This document shows, one piece after another, positions 43,852-52,506 of a DNA stretch of 64,000 nucleotides; within the stretch, counting starts at the first letter, position 1, and the number at the start of each line of letters is the position of its first letter. Source of the stretch: Mycolicibacterium houstonense (lineage in GTDB: Bacteria > Actinomycetota > Actinomycetes > Mycobacteriales > Mycobacteriaceae); NCBI RefSeq assembly GCF_900078665.2, contig NZ_LT546207.1, positions 3,655,171-3,719,170 on the forward strand, written 5' to 3'. The translations under genes were made by a program, and so were the position numbers. The notes beneath the pieces were generated by a model. The model was not told where the DNA came from and did no database searches. It saw nothing but the letters and a program-made list of their open reading frames with translations.

Positions 43852-45255
43852 GCACCAAAATTGCCGTGGATACGTCGGCACCCACCGAACAGCGGCTTCA
43901 CGGCAACCTCGGCGTTGTCGCCATCTCCTTCATGGTCATCGCTGGCGCCGCGCCACTGACGGTGGTCGGCGGTCCCATGGCGATGGGATTGGCCATCGGA
44001 AACGGGGCCGGACTGCCGACCGCGTTCTTGGCGACTACGATCGTGTTGTTGCTCTTCGCGATCGGCTTCACGGCCATGACACCGTTCATCCACTCCGCCG
44101 GCGCCTTTTACGCGTACGTGCAGGCCGGTTTGGGACGAGTCGCGGGCATCGGCACCGGATACGCGGCGTTGCTGTCGTACGTATCGATCTACATCGGTTT
44201 GTACGTGCTCTTCGGCACCGGACTCGGCGCGTTGGTCGAGACGTTCGACGGCCCGAACCTGCCGTGGTGGATGTGGGCGTCCGCCGGACTGGCGGTTGTG
44301 TCTTTCCTCGGCTACCGCAATATCGAACTGTCCGGAAAGGTTCTCGGGGTTCTGTTGGTCGCCGCGGTGGCCATCGTGCTCGTGCTCGACGCGCGGATCG
44401 TCGCCCACGGCGGCGGTTCGGAAGGGTTGTCGCACGGGTTCAGTTCACTCTCCACGGTTCTCAGCGGTGCGCCCGGAGTCGCCTTGCTGTTCGCCGTCCT
44501 CAGTTTCATCGGCATCGAGGCTGCAGTCGTGTTCCGCGATGAGGCCCGCGATCCGGCGCGCCACCATCCTGTCTGTCGCCGCAATCGGCATCTTCTATGC
44601 GTTCACCTGTTGGGCGATGATCAGTGCTGTCGGTGACAGCCAGGTCGTCGACACCGCAGCAGCCGGGCCGGAGGACGTGCTGCCCTCGCTGGCGGTGCAC
44701 TATCTCGGACGCGTCGGCGCAGATCTCGTCGCGATTCTGTTCGTGACGAGCACCTTCGCCGCTTCGCTGACGTTCCACAACGTGATCGCCCGCTACCTGT
44801 TCGCGATGTCGTCGCAGCAGCTGCTCCCCCGCGCTTTGTCGGTCACTCATGCGACCCACGGATCGCCACACGTCGGCTCGATTGCCACGGCGCTGGGAAT
44901 CTTCGTGGGGGTGGGCAGCGCTGTGGTGATCGGGCTGGACCCGATCGCCGAGCTCTACACCTGGACCGCGGCTTTGGGATCGGTGGGTTACGTCGTGCTG
45001 TTGGTCGTGACCTGCCTGGCCGTCCTGCAGTTCTTTCGTCGACCGCCCGAAAACCCTTCCGCGGCAAGAACACTGATCGCTCCCCTGCTTGGCCTGGCCG
45101 GCTTGCTCGCTTTCTTGGCGATGATGGTCCTCAACCTCGACCTGCTCACCGGAGACAACCGGACGATGTCTGTCGCGATCGTCGTTTCTCTCCTGTGTGC
45201 TTACGCGGTCGGGCTTGTCATCGGCCGACGGGTGGAGGATGCGGGACGCGAATAG
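43848..45255 (+). pseudogene. APC-superfamily amine/amino acid permease, frameshifted
   Basis: The first frame (ATG 43848) gives residues 1 to about 230 of an APC permease, including VVAISFMVIAGAAPLTVV and, near its end, IEAAVVFRDEARDP. The expected next motif of this family, usually DEARDPKRTIPRATY, is broken: reading must change frame at about 44540-44560 to continue with IRRATILSVAAIGIFYAF, which runs with intact membrane helices to the TAA/TAG stop at 45255. The pattern suggests loss of about 10-14 bp at the loop. The stop codon of the preceding ligase gene overlaps the start. If the shift is real, the island lacks its transporter. Confidence 0.75.
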
Positions 45256-45297
45256 CGATCTGCCACAACCGTGAGTGAGCTTGGACGGCAGTGATGT

Positions 45298-45350
45298 AAG
45301 ACCCCGAAGTCTGACTCGAGAGATCGAGTTTCACTCCCGGGGTCTTGTTT
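45298..45350 (+). terminator. Intrinsic terminator after the permease unit
   Basis: AAGACCCCG (45298-45306) pairs with CGGGGTCTT (45338-45346), and an inner perfect stem ACTCGA-GAGA-TCGAGT lies at 45314-45329. The tail is TTGTTTCG. It starts about 43 bp after the permease stop. Confidence 0.75.
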
Positions 45351-45424
45351 CGACGAAAGTCGGTGGCGTGCTGGAGCTACGCGTTTGAGCAGGTAATCTT
45401 TCGGCCGTCACACGTTCACGGCAA

Positions 45425-46081
45425 ATGACAGGACTGGGATACGTGTCGGATCGTTCAGAACGCACCAATCGCATCGGATACATCGTCTCCGCTGGCGACC
45501 TCATCGTGGCATTACTTGCGGTCGTGAGTATCGCCGTTGGCAGCATCGACGCACTGGCACTATGGGTAATTGGTGCAATCGTTTACCTCATCGGAGGGGC
45601 GATCATCATCGGTGCGGGCGCGATGGGCGACCTCGCCGAGAGTCGAGCCGGCGCCGCTGAGGTGACATCGTGGATCTTCCCGTTGGTCGCGAGCCTGGCC
45701 GGAATCAACGCAGCGCTGGTCGCGCTGCTCGGACAGAGTCAAACTGGCATCTCCTGGGATTCCGTCCTCGGTGCGGTGGGAATCATCTTGTCCTGGATGC
45801 TGTTGCAGATCGGGTTCGCGAATATCTACGTATCGCGATATGGACATGGCGGGGAACATCGCTGCCTCGACTTCCCCGGCCAACCCGATGAACCGGGATT
45901 CGCCGAGTTCATCTACTTCTCCTTCAGCATCGGTACCAGCTTCGCCGTTTCCGACGTGAGTGTGCGGTGCCGGCCCATGCGCAACATCGTCACCATCCAC
46001 AGCATCGTCAGCTTTCTGTACAACGCACTTGTCGTGGCGATCGCATTCCAAGTGCTTCAACAGATAGCCAGAGCGGCCTGA
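45425..46081 (+). CDS. DUF1345 family membrane protein
   Basis: A 218-residue membrane protein with about five helices. The C-terminal part FIYFSFSIGTSFAVSDVSV and RNIVTIHSIVSFLYNALVVAIAF is the DUF1345 signature. A GTG six codons in (45443) is an alternative start. It is separated from the permease unit by a terminator and is convergent with the aminotransferase gene. It has no obvious part in the pathway. Confidence 0.82.
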   Translation: MTGLGYVSDRSERTNRIGYIVSAGDLIVALLAVVSIAVGSIDALALWVIGAIVYLIGGAIIIGAGAMGDLAESRAGAAEVTSWIFPLVASLAGINAALVALLGQSQTGISWDSVLGAVGIILSWMLLQIGFANIYVSRYGHGGEHRCLDFPGQPDEPGFAEFIYFSFSIGTSFAVSDVSVRCRPMRNIVTIHSIVSFLYNALVVAIAFQVLQQIARAA

Positions 46082-46102
46082 TAGCCATGGCTCCTCACTT
46101 CT

Positions 46103-47362
46103 TCAGTGGGGTTGTCGGAGTATGTGTTTGAGGGCCTCGGCGGTCGCCTCGATGTCGGAGGTGGTGTGCGCCGTGGAGAGGAAGACCTTGCCCGAGGGCA
46201 TGAACAGGAAGCCGCGCCGCACCATCCCGTCCAGGACCGAAGCCCAGCGGCCGCCGGTTCCGTGGAGGCCGGTGTTCCCGCCGGCGGGAACGTACTGAAG
46301 GAGCGAGCCGACCCGGTTGAGGCTGCCGCCGTCCGGCACTGATGCGAGCGCGCCTGAAACCAGGCTCGCGAACTCAGACGACCGGTTCTCCAACTCCTCG
46401 TACACGGCCGGGTCTGCCAGAATACGCATTGTCGCCTCAACCGCAGCGAGTGCGATCGGGTTGCCGTTGAAGGTGCCGGCATGGACGACGCCGTCGGTGA
46501 CCTGATCGACCAGCTCGGCGCGGCCGACGACAGCGCTCTGGGTGAACCCACCTGCCATCGCCTTCCCGAACACCGAAAGGTGCGGCAGCACACCGTATTT
46601 CTCGGCCGCGCCGCCACGCGCCAGCCGGAAACCGGCGATCACTTCGTCGAAGATGAGCACCACTCCGTGCCGATCGCACATGGCCCGCAGGGTCTGCAGG
46701 AAGTCTGGATCGGGAGCTTCGACACCAGCATTGCTCATCACGGGGTCCAGTAGGACTGCTGCGATGTCGCGCTCTTCGGCCGCACTCAGCAACTGTTCGG
46801 CCATGTGGACATCGTTGAAGCTCGCCACCACCAGATCGTCCAGCACACTGGGCGACTGTCCTTTGCTGGCAGGCACCGCGGACCTGCCGCTGTCGTCCTC
46901 AGAAAGGCTGGCGTACACGGTGTCGTGCCAACCGTGATAGCTCTTGGCGAACTTCACGATCCGCCGCCGGCCAGTGGCTGCTCGAGCAAGTCTCAGCGCC
47001 ACCTGTACCGCTTCAGTCCCGGTATTGCTCCAGAGCAGCCGTTCGCCATGGGGCACGGCCTCCAGCACCGCCTCGGCGGCCACGTACTCGAGCTCGTGGC
47101 TCGTGCCGACCACTTGCATCGTGCCGGCAACGTGGCGGACTGCATCGAGGATGCGCGGATCACTGTGCCCGAGAAGTAGTGGGCCCCATGCCATCACGTA
47201 GTCGACATATCGGTCACCGTCCAAGTCCCAGACGTACGCGCCGCGCGCCTCCCGCACGAAGAGCGGGTGGGGACGCATGGCAGCGCGAAGGCCGGACCCT
47301 ACTCCCCCGCCGAGACTGCGACGAGCACGGTCGAACGCAAGACGCGAACTATCCAACGCCAC
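46103..47362 (-). CDS. Class III PLP aminotransferase (GSA-aminotransferase-like)
   Basis: A 419-residue PLP enzyme of the glutamate-1-semialdehyde-2,1-aminomutase-like branch. PLP-binding features are WSNTGTEAVQVALRLARAATGR, then LIFDEVIAGFR, and the Schiff-base lysine in FGKAMAGGF. Residues VHAGTFNGNPIALAA follow, as in omega-aminotransferases. It could transaminate the island substrate or its aldehyde form. It is the last gene of the unit dioxygenase-dehydrogenase-aminotransferase, 57 bp after the dehydrogenase gene. Confidence 0.88.
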   Translation of the reverse strand: MALDSSRLAFDRARRSLGGGVGSGLRAAMRPHPLFVREARGAYVWDLDGDRYVDYVMAWGPLLLGHSDPRILDAVRHVAGTMQVVGTSHELEYVAAEAVLEAVPHGERLLWSNTGTEAVQVALRLARAATGRRRIVKFAKSYHGWHDTVYASLSEDDSGRSAVPASKGQSPSVLDDLVVASFNDVHMAEQLLSAAEERDIAAVLLDPVMSNAGVEAPDPDFLQTLRAMCDRHGVVLIFDEVIAGFRLARGGAAEKYGVLPHLSVFGKAMAGGFTQSAVVGRAELVDQVTDGVVHAGTFNGNPIALAAVEATMRILADPAVYEELENRSSEFASLVSGALASVPDGGSLNRVGSLLQYVPAGGNTGLHGTGGRWASVLDGMVRRGFLFMPSGKVFLSTAHTTSDIEATAEALKHILRQPH

Positions 47363-47419
47363 CGCGGGACTCCCTTGCTTGTTGTTCTGCAGACTTCCAG
47401 CGGGCGGACGAGATGTTCA

Positions 47420-48532
47420 TCAGTACTTGATCACCGATCGGATTCCGACGCCACGCTTCATCTCGTCGAACCCCTCGTTGATGTCTTCCAGGTCGATGAC
47501 CCGAGTTATGAGTGAGTCGAGATCGATGCGGTTGTTCATGTAGTGCTCGACGAGCATGGGGAAATCGACGTCGGCCTTGCTTGAACCATAGTTCGAGCCG
47601 ATGAGCGAAAGCTCCTGGTCGGACATGACAAACGGATCGATCGTGACCTTCACGCCGTCCGCCACTTGCCCGGCGACCACGGCAGTGCCGCCGCGGGCCA
47701 ACACCGCGTAGGCGGCCTCGATGGTCTGCGGCAATCCGATGGCCTCGATCGCGACCTCCACGCCCCGACCGCCAGTGAACTGCACGACCTTCGCCGCCAG
47801 ATCTTCGCTCGCGCTGTTGATGACCTCGGTGGCTCCGAAAACGCTTGCGTGGTAGAGCTTTTTGTCGGAGATATCGGCAGCGATGATCTTCTGCGCGCCG
47901 GCGAGACGAGCACCCTGAATCGCATTCAACCCGACGCCGCCACAGCCGATGACCAGAACCGTGTCGCTCGGACGCACCTTTGCGGTGTTGATCGCTGCCC
48001 CGACGCCCGTAGTGACTGCGCAGCCGATGAGCGACGACGGTTCGAAGGGAGCGTCGTTCCGGATGACGATCGCACCCGATTCGGGCACCATCACATACTG
48101 GCCGAACGTACCGAGGCCGGCGAAGCTGAGCACGTCTCCGTCCGCATCCGTGACACGCGACCGACCGTCGAAGGAGAGATGGTTCGCCGAATGCTGGCTC
48201 ACCATGTCGCACAGGACGGGCCGGCCGCTGACGCAGTAGCGGCACCGACGGCACGAGGGCGTCCAGGAGAGAACAACGTGATCGCCGGGCGCCGACGTCG
48301 TGACACCCTCCCCGACGCTCTCGACGATCCCGGCGCCCTCGTGGCCGAGGATCATGGGGGTGGGCGCGTCCCATTCACCGGCAATCACATGCAGATCGCT
48401 GTGGCACAACCCGCTCGCCTGCATCCGCACGAGCACGTCGCCGGGCGGCGGAGTCGAGGGTATCGAGACCTTTTCGATCGCGAGTGGCGCATTCGCGGTC
48501 CGGAAGACGGCGGCGTCGAATTCGATGGTCAT
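47420..48532 (-). CDS. Zinc-dependent alcohol dehydrogenase (class III-like)
   Basis: A 370-residue MDR alcohol dehydrogenase. The catalytic zinc cysteine is in GLCHSDLHV and the next histidine-glutamate in GHEGAGIVESVG. The structural zinc is bound by the four cysteines in CRRCRYCVSGRPVLC, and the coenzyme site is VIGCGGVGLNAIQG. In catabolic clusters this group interconverts alcohol and aldehyde. It lies between the PhyH and the aminotransferase genes on the same strand. Confidence 0.92.
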   Translation of the reverse strand: MTIEFDAAVFRTANAPLAIEKVSIPSTPPPGDVLVRMQASGLCHSDLHVIAGEWDAPTPMILGHEGAGIVESVGEGVTTSAPGDHVVLSWTPSCRRCRYCVSGRPVLCDMVSQHSANHLSFDGRSRVTDADGDVLSFAGLGTFGQYVMVPESGAIVIRNDAPFEPSSLIGCAVTTGVGAAINTAKVRPSDTVLVIGCGGVGLNAIQGARLAGAQKIIAADISDKKLYHASVFGATEVINSASEDLAAKVVQFTGGRGVEVAIEAIGLPQTIEAAYAVLARGGTAVVAGQVADGVKVTIDPFVMSDQELSLIGSNYGSSKADVDFPMLVEHYMNNRIDLDSLITRVIDLEDINEGFDEMKRGVGIRSVIKY

Positions 48533-48605
48533 GACATCTCCTCAAGGTTGTCGGATTCCGGCCGCAATACGGAGCGGCTCCGCCCGTCTGGCCCGCACTC
48601 GTCGG

Positions 48606-49469
48606 TCAGAGGTCGAGGTAGTCCGCTAGCTCGCTGTAGTCGACCTGCCAAAGTCCCGGAGAGCCAGTCGGATATTGCGAGCGGAATCCGATGAGGCTCT
48701 GCACGCGGGGCGGAAGCGATCGTGCGAGTTCTCGGTCGACGAGGAACGGGTAGGCCTCCTCGCCTACCAAGAAGCCGGGGTTGAGTGCGAAGCTGACCGC
48801 ACGGCGGTACTCGTCGGAAGTGCGGTTTGCGCCACCGCCGTGGGCGGTCTTGCCGCTGAAGAACAGCGCGTCGCCAGCGCTCATCTCGGCTGGAATGGTC
48901 TGCTCAGGCGTGCCGCGGTCCTCGAAGTCATCCCACTTGTGGCTACCCGGGATCACTCGGGTGGCGCCGTTCTCCTCGGTGAAGTCGGTCAGGGCAATCA
49001 GGAAGTTGACGGTCACCTCGGGCCCGGCGGGCCCCATGCCGACGAACGGAAACCAGTTCTCCAGATCGCGGTGGAGCATCTGGGCGGCGCTGCCCGGACC
49101 GATCTCGATCACTTGAGCCGTCGTCATCCAGTAGGTTCCCGATTCTTCGAGAAATACCGCATCGGCCAGCGCATGAACGAGGTCGTGATCGATCACTTCG
49201 CGGCGGAACGTCTCGCTCCGGCTGATCAGGTTGGTGAGGCGCTTGGTGTTCCGGCCGTGGAATTCAGCGACGATTGCGTTGTCGTGCTGGGAACCGGGAT
49301 CTAGCTCGTGCAGGGCCGGGTCGATCTCGGCATTGAATCGTGCGACCTGATCCGGCGTAAGAAGTCCCTTGAGGATGACACCGCCATCCTCGCGGACGAT
49401 CGACAGAATCTCGTCGACCGGAGCTGTGCTGGCGATCGTGCGTAGTTTCGCGGTGGCAATTGCAGGCAT
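48606..49469 (-). CDS. PhyH-family Fe(II)/2-oxoglutarate-type dioxygenase
   Basis: A 287-residue phytanoyl-CoA-dioxygenase-like protein. The iron ligands are seen as His133-x-Asp135 (MLHRDLENW) and His210 (KTAHGGG), with a downstream arginine pair (YRRAVSF) for 2-oxoglutarate. The ATG at 49469 has AAGGAAG 8 nt upstream; the frame runs open to 49640. It is the first gene of the unit downstream of operator copy 3. It could hydroxylate the substrate carbon next to a nitrogen or a CoA ester. Confidence 0.88.
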   Translation of the reverse strand: MPAIATAKLRTIASTAPVDEILSIVREDGGVILKGLLTPDQVARFNAEIDPALHELDPGSQHDNAIVAEFHGRNTKRLTNLISRSETFRREVIDHDLVHALADAVFLEESGTYWMTTAQVIEIGPGSAAQMLHRDLENWFPFVGMGPAGPEVTVNFLIALTDFTEENGATRVIPGSHKWDDFEDRGTPEQTIPAEMSAGDALFFSGKTAHGGGANRTSDEYRRAVSFALNPGFLVGEEAYPFLVDRELARSLPPRVQSLIGFRSQYPTGSPGLWQVDYSELADYLDL

Positions 49470-49574
49470 GGCGGCGACACTTCCTTTGTTGGGTCCGTGT
49501 GATCCGGGACTCCACAATGGGCGAACCTCGGCCCGCGCGACTACAGCATCCGGTCGCAGATTTCGGTCGTAGGG

Positions 49575-49587
49575 GTGCAGAGTGCAC
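49575..49587 (+). promoter_or_regulatory. Island operator, copy 3 (GTGCA-N3-TGCAC)
   Basis: GTGCA-GAG-TGCAC, a perfect 5-bp inverted repeat. Its centre is 112 bp upstream of the PhyH start codon at 49469, the same geometry as copies 1 and 2. Confidence 0.65.
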
Positions 49588-49632
49588 TGCCCCGACGCAT
49601 ACCCGCTCGAGCAATACCCCGATAGCTCCGGC

Positions 49633-49685
49633 CTGACCAATGAGGTCAGTACAAATAGTTAGTCAGTCTAATCAACTTGTTAGAC
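49633..49685. promoter_or_regulatory. Two inverted repeats upstream of the island's right end
   Basis: CTGACC-AATGA-GGTCAG lies at 49633-49649 and GTCTAA-N8-TTAGAC at 49666-49685. Both are perfect 6-bp repeats in an AT-rich stretch between the PhyH and DUF2834 genes, and both resemble regulator sites. The binding protein is unknown. Confidence 0.45.
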
Positions 49686-49708
49686 AATCATCGTCAGCTC
49701 GTTAATCT

Positions 49709-50080
49709 TCACTGCATCTCAACACCCGCAGCCGCCCGCCGCTCAGCCAGCACCAGCTGCCGTCGAATCAGGAACAGCGGAAACGCCACGCTGACCGCGA
49801 TGACCGCACTGAGCACGAGGTAGATCCAGACCTTGGGGACCTCGATCCGCCGGGCCTCGACAACCATGAACACGAACGCCGCCAAGGCGAACAGCAGCAG
49901 GTCGTTGGTGAGCGAGGACGCCCCGTAATTGACGTAGCCGCTGCGGACGAAGTCGATCAGGCTCGTGCTCTCGGTGGTGAAGAAGCCGACGTTGTTCCAC
50001 CAGGTGGCAACCAACGCGATGAGGGCGATCACCGCATAGGTGCCACACAAAATCTTGTCGTTTCGTGTCAGCATTGCCAT
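49709..50080 (-). CDS. DUF2834 family membrane protein
   Basis: A 123-residue membrane protein with three helices. The sequence ALIALVATWWNNVGFF and SSLTNDLLLFALAAFVFMVVEARRI fits DUF2834. The ATG at 50080 follows a GGGGAGG ribosome site by 7 nt; an in-frame GTG lies two codons upstream. It is divergent from the TetR gene at 50188. Confidence 0.85.
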   Translation of the reverse strand: MAMLTRNDKILCGTYAVIALIALVATWWNNVGFFTTESTSLIDFVRSGYVNYGASSLTNDLLLFALAAFVFMVVEARRIEVPKVWIYLVLSAVIAVSVAFPLFLIRRQLVLAERRAAAGVEMQ

Positions 50081-50165
50081 CGTCACGCCTCCCCCGTCAC
50101 CCCGACCCGGTCCAGGCGAACATATCGATCCCGCGGCTTGCAGGGGGCCCTTTGCAGCTCATACT

Positions 50166-50187
50166 GGTGAGTGAGTACTCTCTCACC
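50166..50187 (+). promoter_or_regulatory. TetR operator overlapping the promoter/start of the TetR gene
   Basis: A 22-bp near-perfect palindrome, with the core GAGTACTC and outer arms GGTGAG/CTCACC (10 of 11 pairs match), ends directly before the ATG at 50188. It is well placed for autorepression and for control of the divergent DUF2834 gene. Confidence 0.7.
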
Positions 50188-50793
50188 ATGTCGACGGGAC
50201 GGGACCGACTCCTGGCCACAGCATTGAAGCTGTTCGCCGCGAAGGGGTACGCCGCGACGTCGGTCGCCCACATCCAGCAGGCCGCCGGCCTGGCGCCGGG
50301 CTCGGGCGCGCTCTACAAGCACTTCGGCTCGAAACGAGAACTGCTCGAGGCCGCGGTCTCGCACCGCATCGATGCCATCGTCAGTGCCCGCGAGCAGTAC
50401 GACGCCGGCAATCCCAAGACCGTCGAAGAGGCGGTTCGCAGTGCGGGGCAATTGATCTGGACCAACCTGACCCAGAGCGAGGAGCTGCTACGGGTCATGC
50501 TGCGCGAGCCCGACGAACTCGGCGAGCTCGACGAGAAGACGTGGCAGGTCATCACCGACAACGCCTATCAGCGGTTCGCCGATGAGCTGGCGGCGTCCAA
50601 TCGCTCCGGCCGCTTTCAGATCCCCGATCCCGAGGCCGCCGCGGCGGTCGCCATCTCCGGTTTGTCCTACGCGGCAACCCTGCAGGCGTTGACCGGCCGC
50701 TTGCCGGGCAACGTCGACCATGAACGTTTCTTCGAGGCCTGGGTCACCCAGACCGTCAGCATGATCAAGCAACACCGCTCTCAAACCAATTGA
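50188..50793 (+). CDS. TetR-family transcriptional regulator
   Basis: A 201-residue repressor with [38 protein letters not shown]. It is followed after 26 bp by an acyl-CoA dehydrogenase gene on the same strand. The palindrome just before it suggests autoregulation of the two-gene unit, with an acyl-CoA as a possible ligand. Confidence 0.92.
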   Translation: MSTGRDRLLATALKLFAAKGYAATSVAHIQQAAGLAPGSGALYKHFGSKRELLEAAVSHRIDAIVSAREQYDAGNPKTVEEAVRSAGQLIWTNLTQSEELLRVMLREPDELGELDEKTWQVITDNAYQRFADELAASNRSGRFQIPDPEAAAAVAISGLSYAATLQALTGRLPGNVDHERFFEAWVTQTVSMIKQHRSQTN

Positions 50794-50819
50794 TCTCCAA
50801 CCGATTTCAGGAGCCAACC

Positions 50820-52031
50820 GTGACCTTCTCCATGCAGCTGAGCGATGACGTCATCGAAGTCCGCGATTGGGTGCACCAGTTCGCCGCCGAAGTGGTGCGT
50901 CCGGCCGCCGCCGAGTGGGACGAACGCGAAGAAACCCCGTGGCCGGTGATCCAGGAGGCCGCCAAGGTTGGGCTCTACTCTCCTGAACTGTTCGCCCAGC
51001 AGGCCGGCGAACCCTCGGGACTGGGCATGCTCACCGTTTTCGAGGAATTGTTCTGGGGCGACGCCGGTATCGCCCTGTCGATCCTGGGTACCGGCCTGGC
51101 CGCGGCGGCCTTGGCGGGCAACGGGACCCCCGAACAGATCGGCCGATGGCTTCCCCCGATGTTCGGCACCCCGGGCGATCCGAAGCTGGGCGCGTTCTGC
51201 TCGTCGGAACCCGACGCCGGGTCTGACGTCGGCGCCATCCGCACCCGCGCCCGTTTCGACGAGGCGACCCGTGAGTGGGTGCTCAACGGCACCAAGACCT
51301 GGGCCACCAACGGCGGCATCGCCAACGTCCACATCGTGGTCGCCTCGGTCTACCCCGAGCTGGGCTCGCGGGGCCAGGCCACGTTTATCATCCCGCCGGA
51401 CACCCACGGTCTGACGCAGGGACAGAAGTTCAAGAAGCACGGCATCCGGGCGTCGCACACCGCCGAGGTGGTGCTCGACAACGTCCGACTGCCCGAGGAC
51501 ATGATCCTGGGCGGGCGCGAGAAGTTCGAGGAGCGTATCGCGCGGGTGAAGTCCGGGGCCTCGGCCGGTGGCCAGGCCGCGATGAAGACCTTCGAACGCA
51601 CCCGGCCCAGCGTCGGCGCCATGGCGGTCGGCGTGGCCCGCGCCGCCTACGAGTACGCCCTCGATTACGCCTGTCAGCGTGAGCAGTTCGGCCGCAAGAT
51701 CGGCGAATTCCAGGCCGTCGCGTTCAAGCTCGCCGACATGAAGAGCCGTATCGACGCGGCCCGGATGCTGGTGTGGCGGGCCGGCTGGATGGCCCGCAAC
51801 AACCAGCCGTTCGAGAACGCCGAGGGTTCGATGGCCAAGCTGGTGGCCAGTGAGACCGCGGTCTATGTGACCGACGAGGCCATCCAGATCCTCGGCGGCA
51901 ACGGCTACACCCGCGATTACCCGGTCGAGCGGATGCACCGCGACGCCAAGATCTTCACGATCTTCGAGGGCACCAGCGAGATTCAGCGCCTGGTGATCTC
52001 CCGCGCGATCACCGGCCTGTCGATTCGGTAG
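50820..52031 (+). CDS. Acyl-CoA dehydrogenase (FadE-like)
   Basis: A 403-residue FAD enzyme that makes 2-enoyl-CoA. Family signatures are [17 protein letters not shown] and the C-terminal [23 protein letters not shown], with the catalytic glutamate in IFEGTSEIQ. The GTG start follows CAGGAG by 7 nt; a frame extension of 10 codons is not used. It is probably co-transcribed with the TetR gene upstream. Confidence 0.93.
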   Translation: MTFSMQLSDDVIEVRDWVHQFAAEVVRPAAAEWDEREETPWPVIQEAAKVGLYSPELFAQQAGEPSGLGMLTVFEELFWGDAGIALSILGTGLAAAALAGNGTPEQIGRWLPPMFGTPGDPKLGAFCSSEPDAGSDVGAIRTRARFDEATREWVLNGTKTWATNGGIANVHIVVASVYPELGSRGQATFIIPPDTHGLTQGQKFKKHGIRASHTAEVVLDNVRLPEDMILGGREKFEERIARVKSGASAGGQAAMKTFERTRPSVGAMAVGVARAAYEYALDYACQREQFGRKIGEFQAVAFKLADMKSRIDAARMLVWRAGWMARNNQPFENAEGSMAKLVASETAVYVTDEAIQILGGNGYTRDYPVERMHRDAKIFTIFEGTSEIQRLVISRAITGLSIR

Positions 52032-52040
52032 GGCGCGGGG

Positions 52041-52307
52041 CTACTTGCCGGTGCGCTCGCGGTGCTTGCACCCGGGCCAGCAGCACGGCCGTCGCTGGCC
52101 TTCCTCCAACTCTTCCTGAGTCCGACGGATCCGCCGCTCGCGCGTCGCGGACTGCTTGGCGTCTTCGACCCAGCAGATGAACTCGTTGCGCGCGAGTGGC
52201 GTGATGTCCTTCCACGCCGCCAGTGCCGTGGCATTGCCGACGAGGGCTTCCCGCAAGTCGGCGGGCAACGTGTGCACCACCCCGCCGGGGACGCGTTGGC
52301 CGACCAT
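52041..52307 (-). CDS. YdeI/OmpD-associated family protein
   Basis: An 88-residue protein. LPADLREALVGNATALAAWKDITPLARNEFICWVEDAKQ followed by RERRIRRTQEELEEG is the YdeI/OmpD-associated domain (PF13376-like), often linked to cationic peptide resistance in other bacteria. The C-terminal CCWPGCKHRER is an unusual cysteine-rich tail. It is convergent with the acyl-CoA dehydrogenase gene. Confidence 0.8.
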   Translation of the reverse strand: MVGQRVPGGVVHTLPADLREALVGNATALAAWKDITPLARNEFICWVEDAKQSATRERRIRRTQEELEEGQRRPCCWPGCKHRERTGK

Positions 52308-52426
52308 GAGGCCAGGTTAGGCGGTGGCGCCCAGCAACACACTTGCGACACGACATTGCCCTTACCGTGACCTTAGAAGAGTCTTATTTTTCTTAGAGTT
52401 GGTGTACCGTGGGTGCTCAGGGCGGT

Positions 52427-52442
52427 TGTGATCACCGGCACA
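52427..52442 (+). promoter_or_regulatory. Candidate Crp site upstream of the SDR gene
   Basis: TGTGA-N6-GCACA matches the mycobacterial Crp consensus TGTGA-N6-TCACA at all but one position. It lies 65 bp upstream of the SDR start codon. An AT-rich segment with a CTTAGA direct repeat (about 52372-52396) precedes it. Confidence 0.35.
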
Positions 52443-52506
52443 CCACCGTGTGATTGGAGGTCGAACTCGGACCGGCCGCCTCGGCAGTGACGGAAAGGAA
52501 CCCGAC

